Assembly (NCBI GenBank): GCA_963799815.1
Contig: CAWCYG010000004.1
Coordinates: 744,001 to 808,000 of the forward strand
DNA from: JBDTSW01 sp963799815
GTDB lineage: Bacteria > Actinomycetota > Thermoleophilia > Solirubrobacterales > 70-9
Length of the DNA: 64,000 nt
Direction of reading: 5' to 3'
Below the pieces are notes generated by a model that had not been told where the DNA came from, did no database searches, and was given only the letters and a program-made list of their open reading frames with translations. Positions within the stretch are counted from its first letter, which is position 1. Every line of letters starts with the position of its first letter. A program made the position numbers and the translations under genes. Shown in pieces: positions 25,462 to 32,846 of this stretch.

Positions 25462-26803
25462 CTACCCGGCTAGCCGAGCGGCCGGTGGGTAGCCGCCGCG
25501 CTCGTAGACCTCCTCCGCGCAGCGGGCGCGGATGGCCGATCGAGCCCACCTCGGCGACGTCGCGGCTGAACGGGAAGCCCGACCGTCCAATCGGCGACGG
25601 CCCGGATCTTGCGAGCGATCCCGGGCATCTGGCTCATGTGGTAGGTCCGCGCCATCCACCAGGCGGGGAAGCCATGGAAGCGGCGCTGCCCAAGCCGGCC
25701 CACCGCCTTGTAGCGGCCGAGGTTGACGAAGGCCGCCTTGGCCTTGTAGGCGAAACGGCTTCGGCGAGGCTGCCATCCCGAGCTCGGCGGCGATGTTGTG
25801 GGCCGCCACGGGGCCTTGACGCACGGCGTGCTGAGCGGTCGGCGGGCAGGGACCCTGCCCGTCCGTGTCGGGATCGGGCACCGCCGCGCAATCGCCGGCC
25901 GCCCAGACGCCCTTCATCCCCTCGACCCGCAGGAACTCGTCGACGACGACTTTGCCGCTGTCCGTCGAGGGGACAGCGAGAGCGCCCTCAGGCTCGGGTG
26001 CGGGGCGACCCCGGCGGTCCAGACGATCGTCCGCGTCGGGATCCGCTCGCCGGTGGAGAGCGTGGCGCTGTCGGCACCGGCCTCCTCGAGCGGGTGCCGA
26101 GGCGGATGTCGATGCCCCGGCCGCGCAGCTCGCGCAGCGCGTAGTCGGCGAGGCCAGGTCGATCTCGGGCAGGACGCGGTCGGTCGCCTCGACCAGGATC
26201 CAGCGCATCCCGTGCAGGCGGGCCCGCGGGTAGCGGTCCATCGCCTCGGCGGCGAAGTCCTGGAGCTCGGCGAGCGCCTCGAGGCCCGGCGTACCCGCCG
26301 CCGACGAAGACGTAGGTGAGGAGCTCCTCGCGGCGGGCGGGGTCCTCGGTTGCATTCGCCGCGTTCGAGCGTCTCGATCACGTGGTTTCGCAGCCAGATC
26401 GCATCGGCCAGGCTCTTGAAGCCGATCGCATGCTCGTCGAGCCCCGGGACCGGGTAGCAAGCGCGAGACCGAGCCGAGCGCGAGCAGCGAGCTGGTCGTA
26501 GCGCAGGCTCTCGTCCTCGCCTTCATGGGTCCGCAGGTCGACCGTCCGCGCCTCCGGGTCGTGCCCGGCGATGGCGCCGAGGCGCAGGTAGGTCCGGTGG
26601 AGGATGTCGCGCAGCGGGGTGACCACGTGTCGCGGCTCGAGCGTCCCAGCGGCCGCCTCCGGCAGAAACGGCGTGTAGAGCAGGAAGTTGACGTCGTTGA
26701 CCAGGACCAGCCGCGCGGACTGCGCGGGCAGCAGCCGCTCGAGCTCGCGGGCCGCGCTCATCCCGGCGAATCCGCCTCCGGTGATGACGACGTTCCAGGC
26801 CAC
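25462..26803 (-). CDS. ndh: Type II NADH dehydrogenase (NDH-2), frameshifted
   Basis: NDH-2 oxidises NADH and reduces menaquinone without pumping protons; it is a monotopic FAD enzyme. Across frames the FAD loop is VVITGGGFAGMSAARELERL, then NFLLYTPFLPEAAAGTLEPR, the second (NADH) loop YVFVGG...LEALAELQDFA, ERIPTRTIVWTAGVAPHPSL, GVWAAGDCAAVPD, and the C-terminal membrane-facing FHGFPAWWMARTYHMSQMPG. Frame changes occur about every 100-200 bases. The start is GTG 26803, and there is no stop codon between gatB and this gene in the frame as given (see gatB). Candidate electron donor for the menaquinone made by the men genes here. Confidence 0.8.
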
Positions 26804-26832
26804 GCGTTCAGTATGGCGGAATCGCGAGCCTT

Positions 26833-26847
26833 GTAACAGAGTGTTAC
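26833..26847. promoter_or_regulatory. Inverted repeat between gatB and ndh
   Basis: GTAACA-GAG-TGTTAC is a perfect 6-bp inverted repeat with a 3-nt centre, 30 nt before the GTG of ndh. The size and AT-rich arms fit a dimeric repressor site in front of ndh; the gene it serves is inferred from position. It lies inside the error-rich segment, so bases may change. Confidence 0.4.
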
Positions 26848-28286
26848 TAAGCAGCTTCTCGCGCAGGATACGGGTCACCTCGCCGCCGTCGGCGCGGCCG
26901 TTGGTCTCGCGCATGACGAACCCCACCAGCGGCCCGATCGCCTTCATGTTCCCCGAGCGGACGTTCTCTGCATCCTGTGGCTGGGCCGAGATCGCGCGCT
27001 CGACGATCGCCTCCAGCTCACCTGAGTCCTCCATCTGGCCCAGTCCTTCCCGCTCGACGATCGCTCCTGGTTCGCCCCCCTCGGCGATCAGCGAAGCGAG
27101 CACCTGTCGCGCGGCTGTCGAGGAGACCGCCTTGCCCGCGGCCAGATCGGCGAGCTCGGCGAGCGCCTGCGGGGAGACCCTCGAGCTCCCAGGGTCGGCG
27201 CCGTCCGCGCCCGCCTCGCGCAGCCCTCGAACCAGGTCAACCGTGGTCCAGTTGGCGACGGTTTGCGCATCCGCCCGCGCCGCGGCCTCGAGCGCGCTTT
27301 CGAAGTACGCGGCGAGCTCGGCCGAGAACGCGAGCTGCGTCGCCTGGACCTCGGGCAGACCCAGCTCCGAGACGTAGCGCTGCCGCCGCGCAGCGGGGAG
27401 CTCAGGCAGGGCGTCGCGGGCACTCGCGAGCATCTCCTCCGTTGGCGCCAGAGGCACCAGGTCCGGCTCGGGGAAATAGCGGTAGTCGTGCGCGTATTCC
27501 TTCGAGCGAAGGGAGGTGAGCGCGCCGCGTGCCCGGGTCGAAATGAAGCGTCTCCTGGGAGACCGGCTGGCCCGAATCGAGCAGCCCTCGCTGGCGCTCC
27601 AGCTCGGCCGCGATCCCCCGCTCGATGAAGCGGAACGAGTTCATGTTCTTGAGCTCGGTCTTCGTGCCGAGCTCGCTCGTTCCCGCGGGGCGCAGCGAGA
27701 TGTTCGCATCGCAGCGCAGGCTCCCCTCCTCCATGTTCACGTCCGAGGCACCGATCGCCTTGATCGTGCTGCGCAGGAGCTGCAGCCACTCGCGGGCCTG
27801 CGCGCCATCGCGCAGGTCGGGCTCGGTAACGATCTCGACGAGGGGTGTGCCGTTTCGGTTGAAGTCCACGAGCGAGGCCCCGGAGCCGTGGATGCGGCCC
27901 GAATCGCCGACGTGGATCAGCTTCGCGGCGTCCTCCTCGAGGTGGACGCGATGGATCCGCACGTCGCCCAGCCGCCCGCCGGTCGCAAGCGGGATGTCGT
28001 ACTGGCTGATCTGGTAGGCCTTCGGGCTGTCGGGATAGAAGTAGTTCTTGCGGTGGAAGATCGACCAGGGGGCGATCTCGCAATCCAGAGCGAGGGCGAT
28101 CTCCAGTCCGAAGAGGATCGCCTGAGCGTTCGTGGTGGGTAGGACGCCCGGATGCGCGAGGCAAACGGGGCACGTGTGAACGTTGGGCTCATCCCCGAAG
28201 GAGAGCTCGCAGCCGCAGAACATCTTCGTTCGCGTGCTGAGCTGGACGTGGATCTCGAGGCCGATCACCGGCTCCCACTCAGCCAT
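26847..28286 (-). CDS. gatB: Asp/Glu-tRNA amidotransferase subunit B, one frameshift and uncertain end
   Basis: GatB with GatC and GatA converts misacylated Glu-tRNAGln (or Asp-tRNAAsn) to the amide form; GatB holds the kinase site. The N-terminal frame has EPVIGLEIHVQLSTRTKMFCGC, the zinc and cradle region CPVCLAHPGVLPTTN and NFRNGTPLVEIVTEPDL-like VDFNRNGTPLVEIVTEPD. After one extra C near 27527 the frame moves to YAHDYRYFPEP-type sequence and MPLAPTEEMLASARDALPEL, then the helical tail ending TRILREKL. One missing base near 26850 would produce TAG TAA at 26849-26844; as given, the frame runs on into ndh. ATG 28286 overlaps the end of the zincin gene. Confidence 0.85.
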
Positions 28287-28554
28287 ACCCCAGTCCCTCG
28301 ATCCGCTCCTCATCCATCCCAAAGAAGTGTCCGACCTCGTGCAGGACCGTGCGCCGGACCTCGTCGGGATTGGGGTTGGCCTCGCGGAAGACCACGATGC
28401 GCTGCATGCCTCCCTCGGGGTCGTAGATACCCATCAGCCCGTCGGGGTGGGAATCCTCCACGATCACCGCGACCTCGCCGAGCTGCGCTCGTGCCCAAGC
28501 TGGCAGCTCGTCGAGCGCCGCCACGGCAGCCTCGCGGACTTCGGCGTCGCTCAT
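28279..28554 (-). CDS. Small zincin-type metallopeptidase family protein
   Basis: 91 residues of the minimal zincin group (PF06262). The active-site motif is TVLHEVGHFFGMDEERI, with HExxH at residues 72-76 and the family Gly/Met-Asp-Glu after it. VIVEDSHPDGLMGIY and RIVVFREAN precede it. These tiny predicted zinc proteases are widespread in actinobacteria, cytosolic, and of unknown target. The ATG overlaps the gatA stop (ATGA), and its own end overlaps the gatB start by 8 nt, so it is embedded in the gatCAB operon. Confidence 0.88.
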   Translation of the reverse strand: MSDAEVREAAVAALDELPAWARAQLGEVAVIVEDSHPDGLMGIYDPEGGMQRIVVFREANPNPDEVRRTVLHEVGHFFGMDEERIEGLGYG

Positions 28555-30029
28555 CACGTTGGCCTCGCATCGAACCCGATCGCGAGCTCCAGCGCATGCG
28601 CCGCGTCGAGCAGCTTTGTCTCCGTGAACGCCGGGCTCGTGAGCTGCAGGCCGACCGGTAGCGCCCCTCCTCCGCCAGCGGGCTCGGCGAGGCCCATCGG
28701 GATCGAGACCGCCGGGATTCCCGCGAGCGACATCGGCACGGTGAAGTAGTCCGAGAGGTACATCGCAAGCGGATCCTTCGTGCGAGCCCCGAGCTCGAAC
28801 GCCGTCGTCGGCGAGGTCGGGGTGGCGATCAGGTCAAATGACTCAAAGGCCGTGTGGAAGTCCTCGGCGATCTTCGTTCGAACTCGCTGCGCGCGCCCGT
28901 AATAGGCGTCGTAGTAGCCGGATGAGAGGGAGTAGGTGCCAAGCATGATCCGGCGCTTTACCTCTGCGCCGAAGCCCTCCGAGCGCGTGCGCTCGTACAT
29001 GTCGGTGAGGTCTTTCGCCCCGTTGGTCCGCATGCCGTAACGGACCCCGTCGTAGCGCGCGAGGTTCGCCGACGCCTCCGCCGGGGCCAGCACGTAGTAG
29101 GCAGAGATCCCATGCTCGGCGTGGGGCAGCTCGCACTCCCCCACCTCCGCTCCGAGCTCTTGCATGGTTTCGAGGCAGTCGGAGAACGCCTTGGCGACGC
29201 CAGGCTCAACGCCCTCGGCCTCGTGGGAGAAGTCGCGGGCGATGCCCACGCGGAGGCCCTCCAGGTCGCGCCGGGAGGGAAGCTCGACCCCGCGGTCGAT
29301 GCCAACGCAGGTTGAGTCGCAGAAATCGGGCCCCTGCAGGACGCGGAGGAGGATCGCTGCGTCGGTGACGTCGCGGGTCAGCGGCCCGCACTGGTCGAGG
29401 GAGGAGGCGAAGGCGATCATGCCGTAGCGGGAGATCGCGCCGTAGGTCGGCTTCAAGCCCACGATGCCGCACAGCGAGGCCGGCTGGCGAATCGAGCCGC
29501 CCGTATCGGTCCCGATCGCCCATGGCGCCAGGCGACCCGCGACCGCTGCGGCCGAGCCGCCCGATGAGCCCCCGGGGACGCGCCCGGGATCCCAGGGGTT
29601 GCGGACCGGCCCGTAGGCGGAGTTCTCGTTCGAGGAGCCCATCGCGAACTCGTCCATGTTCGTCTTGCCCAAGACGCGAGCGCCGGCATCCTCGAGGCGC
29701 CTGACGGCGGTGGCGGTGTAGGGGGGGCGGTAGCCCTCCAGGATGCGCGAGCCCGCGGTGGTCTGGATTCCCTCGGTGCAGAAGATGTCCTTGACCGCGA
29801 TCGGCATGCCACGAAGTTCCTCAAATGCATCCGGCCGGGTGCCCGGCTTGTCGTCCGCTGCCGGCGGCGTCGCGGTGGCTCCGGCCTCCGCCGTCCACAG
29901 GTACGCGCCCAACTCGTCATCGCGGGCGGCCCGCGCGTAGGCGTCGAAGTACTCGGCGGGATCCAGCTCGCCCGCCTCGATCCGCTCGAGGGCGCTCGCC
30001 CCGGTCAGCTCGCGAACGTCGTCGCTCAC
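28554..30029 (-). CDS. gatA: Asp/Glu-tRNA amidotransferase subunit A (amidase)
   Basis: GatA releases ammonia from glutamine for the transamidation reaction. The 491 residues carry the amidase-signature Ser-cis-Ser-Lys triad: Lys80 in PIAVKDIFCTEG, cis-Ser155 in VPGGSSGGSAAAVAG and Ser179 in GTDTGGSIRQPASLCG. GLKPTYGAISRYGMIAFASSLDQ is also typical of GatA. The GTG/ATG region overlaps gatC by 4 nt. Together with GltX and without a recognisable GlnRS here, this points to the indirect route to Gln-tRNA. Confidence 0.96.
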   Translation of the reverse strand: MSDDVRELTGASALERIEAGELDPAEYFDAYARAARDDELGAYLWTAEAGATATPPAADDKPGTRPDAFEELRGMPIAVKDIFCTEGIQTTAGSRILEGYRPPYTATAVRRLEDAGARVLGKTNMDEFAMGSSNENSAYGPVRNPWDPGRVPGGSSGGSAAAVAGRLAPWAIGTDTGGSIRQPASLCGIVGLKPTYGAISRYGMIAFASSLDQCGPLTRDVTDAAILLRVLQGPDFCDSTCVGIDRGVELPSRRDLEGLRVGIARDFSHEAEGVEPGVAKAFSDCLETMQELGAEVGECELPHAEHGISAYYVLAPAEASANLARYDGVRYGMRTNGAKDLTDMYERTRSEGFGAEVKRRIMLGTYSLSSGYYDAYYGRAQRVRTKIAEDFHTAFESFDLIATPTSPTTAFELGARTKDPLAMYLSDYFTVPMSLAGIPAVSIPMGLAEPAGGGGALPVGLQLTSPAFTETKLLDAAHALELAIGFDARPT

Positions 30030-30310
30030 GCCTGCGGGGACGGGACTCGGAAGGCGCCGTCGTCGGGGTCCGGAGCGGGCTCGAGCGCGCGCTCGCGAGG
30101 CAGGCTCGGCCGGGGGACGTCCTCGCGCAGGACGTTCACCAGCGCGACCACATGGGTCGTGGGCGGAACTCCGTCGAGGTCTAGGGCGGAGATGCGCTCG
30201 ACGTGCTCGAGGATGGCCGAGAGCTCTCCGGCCATGCGCTCAACGTCCTCGTCGCTCAGCTCGAGCCGCGCGAGGCGCGCCACGTGGAGCACCTGCTCAC
30301 GTTCGATCAC
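30026..30310 (-). CDS. gatC: Asp/Glu-tRNA amidotransferase subunit C
   Basis: 94 residues. GatC is the small subunit that clamps GatA to GatB. It starts EREQVLHVARLARLELSDED and contains LSAILEHVERISALDLDGV and the Pro-rich LREDVPRPSLPRERAL segment near residue 70, all typical of the family. The start is GTG at 30310. It is the first gene of the gatC-gatA-zincin-gatB operon, with a promoter expected in the 94-nt gap to the AHSA1 gene. Confidence 0.94.
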   Translation of the reverse strand: MIEREQVLHVARLARLELSDEDVERMAGELSAILEHVERISALDLDGVPPTTHVVALVNVLREDVPRPSLPRERALEPAPDPDDGAFRVPSPQA

Positions 30311-30404
30311 GGGCTGATTCTAGGAAGCGCTCGAGGTTTCGCAGGCGCGGGGGCGCCGTGGCGCGCGGGTCTCGCTTGGCGGGTCCCGCGCGCCACGTCG
30401 GTTC

Positions 30405-30896
30405 TCAGTCGGAGGCGAGACGGGCCAGGAGCTCGTCCAGCCGCTCGTGCGACTCGTTCATGCCGCCCTCCATGCCGGAGTCGAGCATCCCGTCGCGCTC
30501 CTCGGTGGTGTGGAAGAGGTCCGTGATGATGATCTTGGTCCGGTCGCCGAGGTCCTCGAAGGTGATCGTCTCGACCAGGACGTGACCGGGCATCCCTTCC
30601 CACTCGAACGTGTAGACGATCCGCTCGGGCGGCGTGATCTCCCGGTAGACCCCTCGGAAGGCGGTCTCACTGCCATCCTCGTTACGGATCACGAAGCGCC
30701 ACAGCCCGCCGGGACGGGCGTCCATGACGGCGACCGTCGTGCTCGTGCTACGGGGGCCCCACCACTCGGGGATCAGCTCCGGGTCGGTAGTCGCCTTGAA
30801 GACGAGATCTCGCGGCGCATCGAAGATGCGCTCACTCACGATCTCCCGGTCGCTCGGGGTCGCGACGGTGGTCCTGCGTTGGGCTTGGGGGGTCAT
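30405..30896 (-). CDS. AHSA1/START-like (SRPBCC) protein
   Basis: 163 residues with the helix-grip fold of the AHSA1 group: VSERIFDAPRDLVFKATTDPELIPEWWGP at the start, GGLWRFVIRNEDGSETAFRGVYREITPPERIVYTFEWEG in the middle and DRTKIIITDLFHTTEERDGML at the end. Such proteins bind small hydrophobic ligands. A start overlap of 4 nt with an ArsR regulator is the usual pairing for this family in actinobacteria, so the regulator and ligand-binding protein are probably co-expressed. A ribosome site (AAAGGAA) precedes ATG 30896, which decides against the longer frame. Confidence 0.85.
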   Translation of the reverse strand: MTPQAQRRTTVATPSDREIVSERIFDAPRDLVFKATTDPELIPEWWGPRSTSTTVAVMDARPGGLWRFVIRNEDGSETAFRGVYREITPPERIVYTFEWEGMPGHVLVETITFEDLGDRTKIIITDLFHTTEERDGMLDSGMEGGMNESHERLDELLARLASD

Positions 30897-31231
30897 GTCG
30901 ACGTTCCTTTCTGTTGTTCGATTACTTCGCCCAGACGATCCAGGCGAGCCTCCAGCATCTGCCGGTAAGCGTCGATCCACTCGGTCGCGTCGTCGAGTCG
31001 CCTCGAGCCGAGTCGGCAGTGTCGGGCTCTGCCGACCTTCTCGGTCGCAACGAGCTGCGCCTGCTCGAGAACGCGCACGTGCTTTCGCATGCCCGTCAGC
31101 GAGATGTCATGCGGGTCCGCGAGCTCCGAGATGGTCGCGGGGCCACGGCCGAGGCGCTCGAGGACGCTGCGGCGCGTCGGGTCTGCCAGCGCCGCGAAGG
31201 TGTGATCGAGCTTGGGCTGATACTGAACCAT
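30893..31231 (-). CDS. ArsR-family winged-helix regulator
   Basis: 112 residues: FAALADPTRRSVLERLGRGPATISELA, recognition helix SLTGMRKHVRVLEQAQLV, then the wing VGRARHCRLGSRRLDDATEWI. It lacks the Cys metal sites of classical ArsR/SmtB proteins, as expected of the group paired with AHSA1 proteins. The transcript looks leaderless: TATAGT (31244-31239) ends 7 nt before ATG 31231 and no Shine-Dalgarno is seen. A perfect palindrome covers the start codon, so autorepression is likely. Stop and AHSA1 start overlap (ATGA). Confidence 0.88.
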   Translation of the reverse strand: MVQYQPKLDHTFAALADPTRRSVLERLGRGPATISELADPHDISLTGMRKHVRVLEQAQLVATEKVGRARHCRLGSRRLDDATEWIDAYRQMLEARLDRLGEVIEQQKGTST

Positions 31232-31244
31232 ATGGTTCACTATA
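31224..31244 (-). promoter_or_regulatory. Leaderless promoter and palindromic operator of the arsR-AHSA1 pair
   Basis: TGAACCATATGGTTCA (31224-31239) is a perfect 16-bp palindrome that includes the ArsR start codon. It directly abuts the TATAGT -10 box (31244-31239) on the minus strand. A dimeric ArsR protein bound there would cover the transcription start. Confidence 0.65.
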
Positions 31245-31276
31245 GCAAGGCTTAGGAGCGACTGCCCTGACGCGGC

Positions 31277-31300
31277 TGCGGCCGCCAAGAGGCGGCCGCA
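31277..31300. terminator. 10-bp perfect hairpin between the arsR unit and the membrane protein gene
   Basis: TGCGGCCGCC-AAGA-GGCGGCCGCA forms a perfect 10-bp stem with a tetraloop, 31 nt after the stop of the 31331-31888 gene. There is no T-run, as is common for terminators of GC-rich actinobacteria, so termination is inferred from position and stem strength. Confidence 0.6.
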
Positions 31301-31330
31301 GTGCAGGTTCCGATTTGGGACGCTGCGGGG

Positions 31331-31888
31331 TCAGGCGCGCGGAGCGCGGGGCGGGTCGCTCGGCGGCGGTGGGGGCGGCGGCGCGCTTCCACCTGTGTCC
31401 GTCGGCCCGCCGGTGGCGGTGTCGCGGCTCTGCAGCCGGTCGGCCTCTCCTCCGAAGGTCGTGCCCTCCTCCTGCATCGACATCCAGCCACCTACCGCGA
31501 CCAGCGCCACGGCGATCAGGCCGATGAACAGGCCGTACTCGCGATCGAGGCTAAACGGCGGATCGATCACCCTGTACAGCACGAACAGCGTCGAGATGGC
31601 CGCGATGCCCGTCGTGATCGCGCTCAGGGCCACAGGCATGTTCGGGGCGCTCGCTACAGCGGCGGTCACCGCGAGGGCGACGCCGGAGATCACGGTCAGC
31701 AGCAGCAGCAGGTCGATGAAGTCGAACGCCTGCCAGGCGCTGATCGAGACGTCGACGCCCGTGAGACCCTCGAAATCGACACCCCCAATATCAGGGGCGC
31801 CGAACCAGTTCAGGAACATGGTGATGAACAGGACGACCGCGGCTGCGCCCGCGAGCTTCTCGCCCGTGTTGAGTCTGGTTGCGTCCAT
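31331..31888 (-). CDS. Four-helix membrane protein with Pro-rich tail
   Basis: 185 residues. Hydrophobic segments are at about 10-28, 55-80, 84-105 and 120-140; the loop after TM1 is acidic and Gly-rich. The last 45 residues are a disordered Thr/Gly/Pro tail with a run of prolines. I recognise no family, though small four-helix proteins with such a tail are frequent in actinobacteria. A GGGG-rich ribosome site (GGGGGGAG) precedes ATG 31888. A strong hairpin follows the stop. It is a single-gene unit between the arsR pair and folD. Confidence 0.75.
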   Translation of the reverse strand: MDATRLNTGEKLAGAAAVVLFITMFLNWFGAPDIGGVDFEGLTGVDVSISAWQAFDFIDLLLLLTVISGVALAVTAAVASAPNMPVALSAITTGIAAISTLFVLYRVIDPPFSLDREYGLFIGLIAVALVAVGGWMSMQEEGTTFGGEADRLQSRDTATGGPTDTGGSAPPPPPPPSDPPRAPRA

Positions 31889-31973
31889 TCACTCCCCCCG
31901 AAAATCGGGAACTGGGACCAAGGTGCGGTCGCACCCCTATACGGGGGGTGGTCGGACAAAACGGGCCCGGGCG

Positions 31974-32843
31974 CTAACCCTGGGCAGGAACTTGCGTCGC
32001 CCGCGCCTGTGCAGCCTCGAGTGTGTTGGCAAGCAGCATGGCGATCGTCATCGGCCCCACCCCGCCGGGCACAGGCGTGATCGAGCCGGCAACCTGGCTC
32101 ACGGCGTCGAAATCCACGTCGCCCACCAGGCCGTCGTCGGTGCGATTCGTGCCGACGTCGATCACGGTCGCTCCGGGCATGACCATGTCCGCGGTGACGA
32201 GCCGCGGCGAGCCCACCGCCGCGATCAGGATGTCCGCGCTCCGCGTGACGCTCGCCAGCTCACGAGTGCGCGAGTGGCACACCGTGATCGTGGCGCTGGC
32301 ATTCGTGAGCAGCGCCGCCAGCGGCCGGCCCACAAGGATCGAGCGGCCGACGATGACAGCGTTCGCGCCCTCGATCGGGGCGCCGGCGACCCGCAGGAGC
32401 TCCATCACGCCCTTCGGCGTGCAGGGCACAAGCTGTGGCCTGCCCTGAGCCAGCAGGCCGGCGCTCGTGGCTGTCAGCCCGTCGACGTCCTTGGCGGTCG
32501 GGATGCGAGAGATTGCGGCGTCCTGGTCGTGTCCCTCCGGGAGCGGAAGCTGAACGAGTATCCCATCCACGGCATCATCCCCGGCGAGCGTCTCGACCAA
32601 GTCGAGCAGCTCGCCGGGCGAGACCTCGGCGTCAAGCCCATGGTGGATCGAGCGCATCCCGGCCTCTTCCGAGAGCTTCCGCTTCGAGCCCACATAGACG
32701 CGTGATGCCGGGTCGTCGCCCACGAGCACCGTGGCGAGGCCTGGACGGCGGCCGTGCTGCTTGGCGAAGGCCTCAACGCCGCGGGCAACCTCGGCTCGCA
32801 CCTCCGCCGCAACGGCCCTGCCGTCGATCACCGCAGGCGGCAT
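31974..32843 (-). CDS. folD: Methylenetetrahydrofolate dehydrogenase/cyclohydrolase
   Basis: FolD interconverts 5,10-methylene-, methenyl- and 10-formyl-tetrahydrofolate for purine and Met-tRNA formylation. The 289 residues have GLATVLVGDDPASRVYVGSKRKLSEEAGM (catalytic Lys in the YxxxK motif), the DGILVQLPLPEGHD motif near 100, NAVIVGRSILVGRPLAALL (NADP loop) and GVGPMTIAMLLANTLEAA at the end. The ATG is 3 nt after the pcrA stop, so the two genes are co-transcribed. Confidence 0.96.
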   Translation of the reverse strand: MPPAVIDGRAVAAEVRAEVARGVEAFAKQHGRRPGLATVLVGDDPASRVYVGSKRKLSEEAGMRSIHHGLDAEVSPGELLDLVETLAGDDAVDGILVQLPLPEGHDQDAAISRIPTAKDVDGLTATSAGLLAQGRPQLVPCTPKGVMELLRVAGAPIEGANAVIVGRSILVGRPLAALLTNASATITVCHSRTRELASVTRSADILIAAVGSPRLVTADMVMPGATVIDVGTNRTDDGLVGDVDFDAVSQVAGSITPVPGGVGPMTIAMLLANTLEAAQARATQVPAQG

Positions 32844-32846
32844 CGC

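Larger units (their letters stand above)
21880..27527. other. Segment with dense one-base indels (probable assembly error)
   Basis: From ilvB to mid-gatB every coding sequence changes frame repeatedly, on both strands, while genes on either side are intact. Clear single extra bases lie near 21880, 22100, 22191, 22506, 24122, 24308, 24350, 24684, 24778, 24838 and 27527. Missing bases lie near 21967 and probably near 24091 and 26850. Further shifts occur in sqdB, the zinc-ribbon gene and NDH-2. Several unrelated essential genes would not all decay together, and most changes are insertions, as in uncorrected long reads used to fill a gap. Confidence 0.8.

Noticed and set aside
21889..26526. Many overlapping open frames read as separate small genes
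   Set aside because: They are pieces of ilvB, sqdB, the GT2 protein and NDH-2 created by one-base indels, or shadows in other frames.
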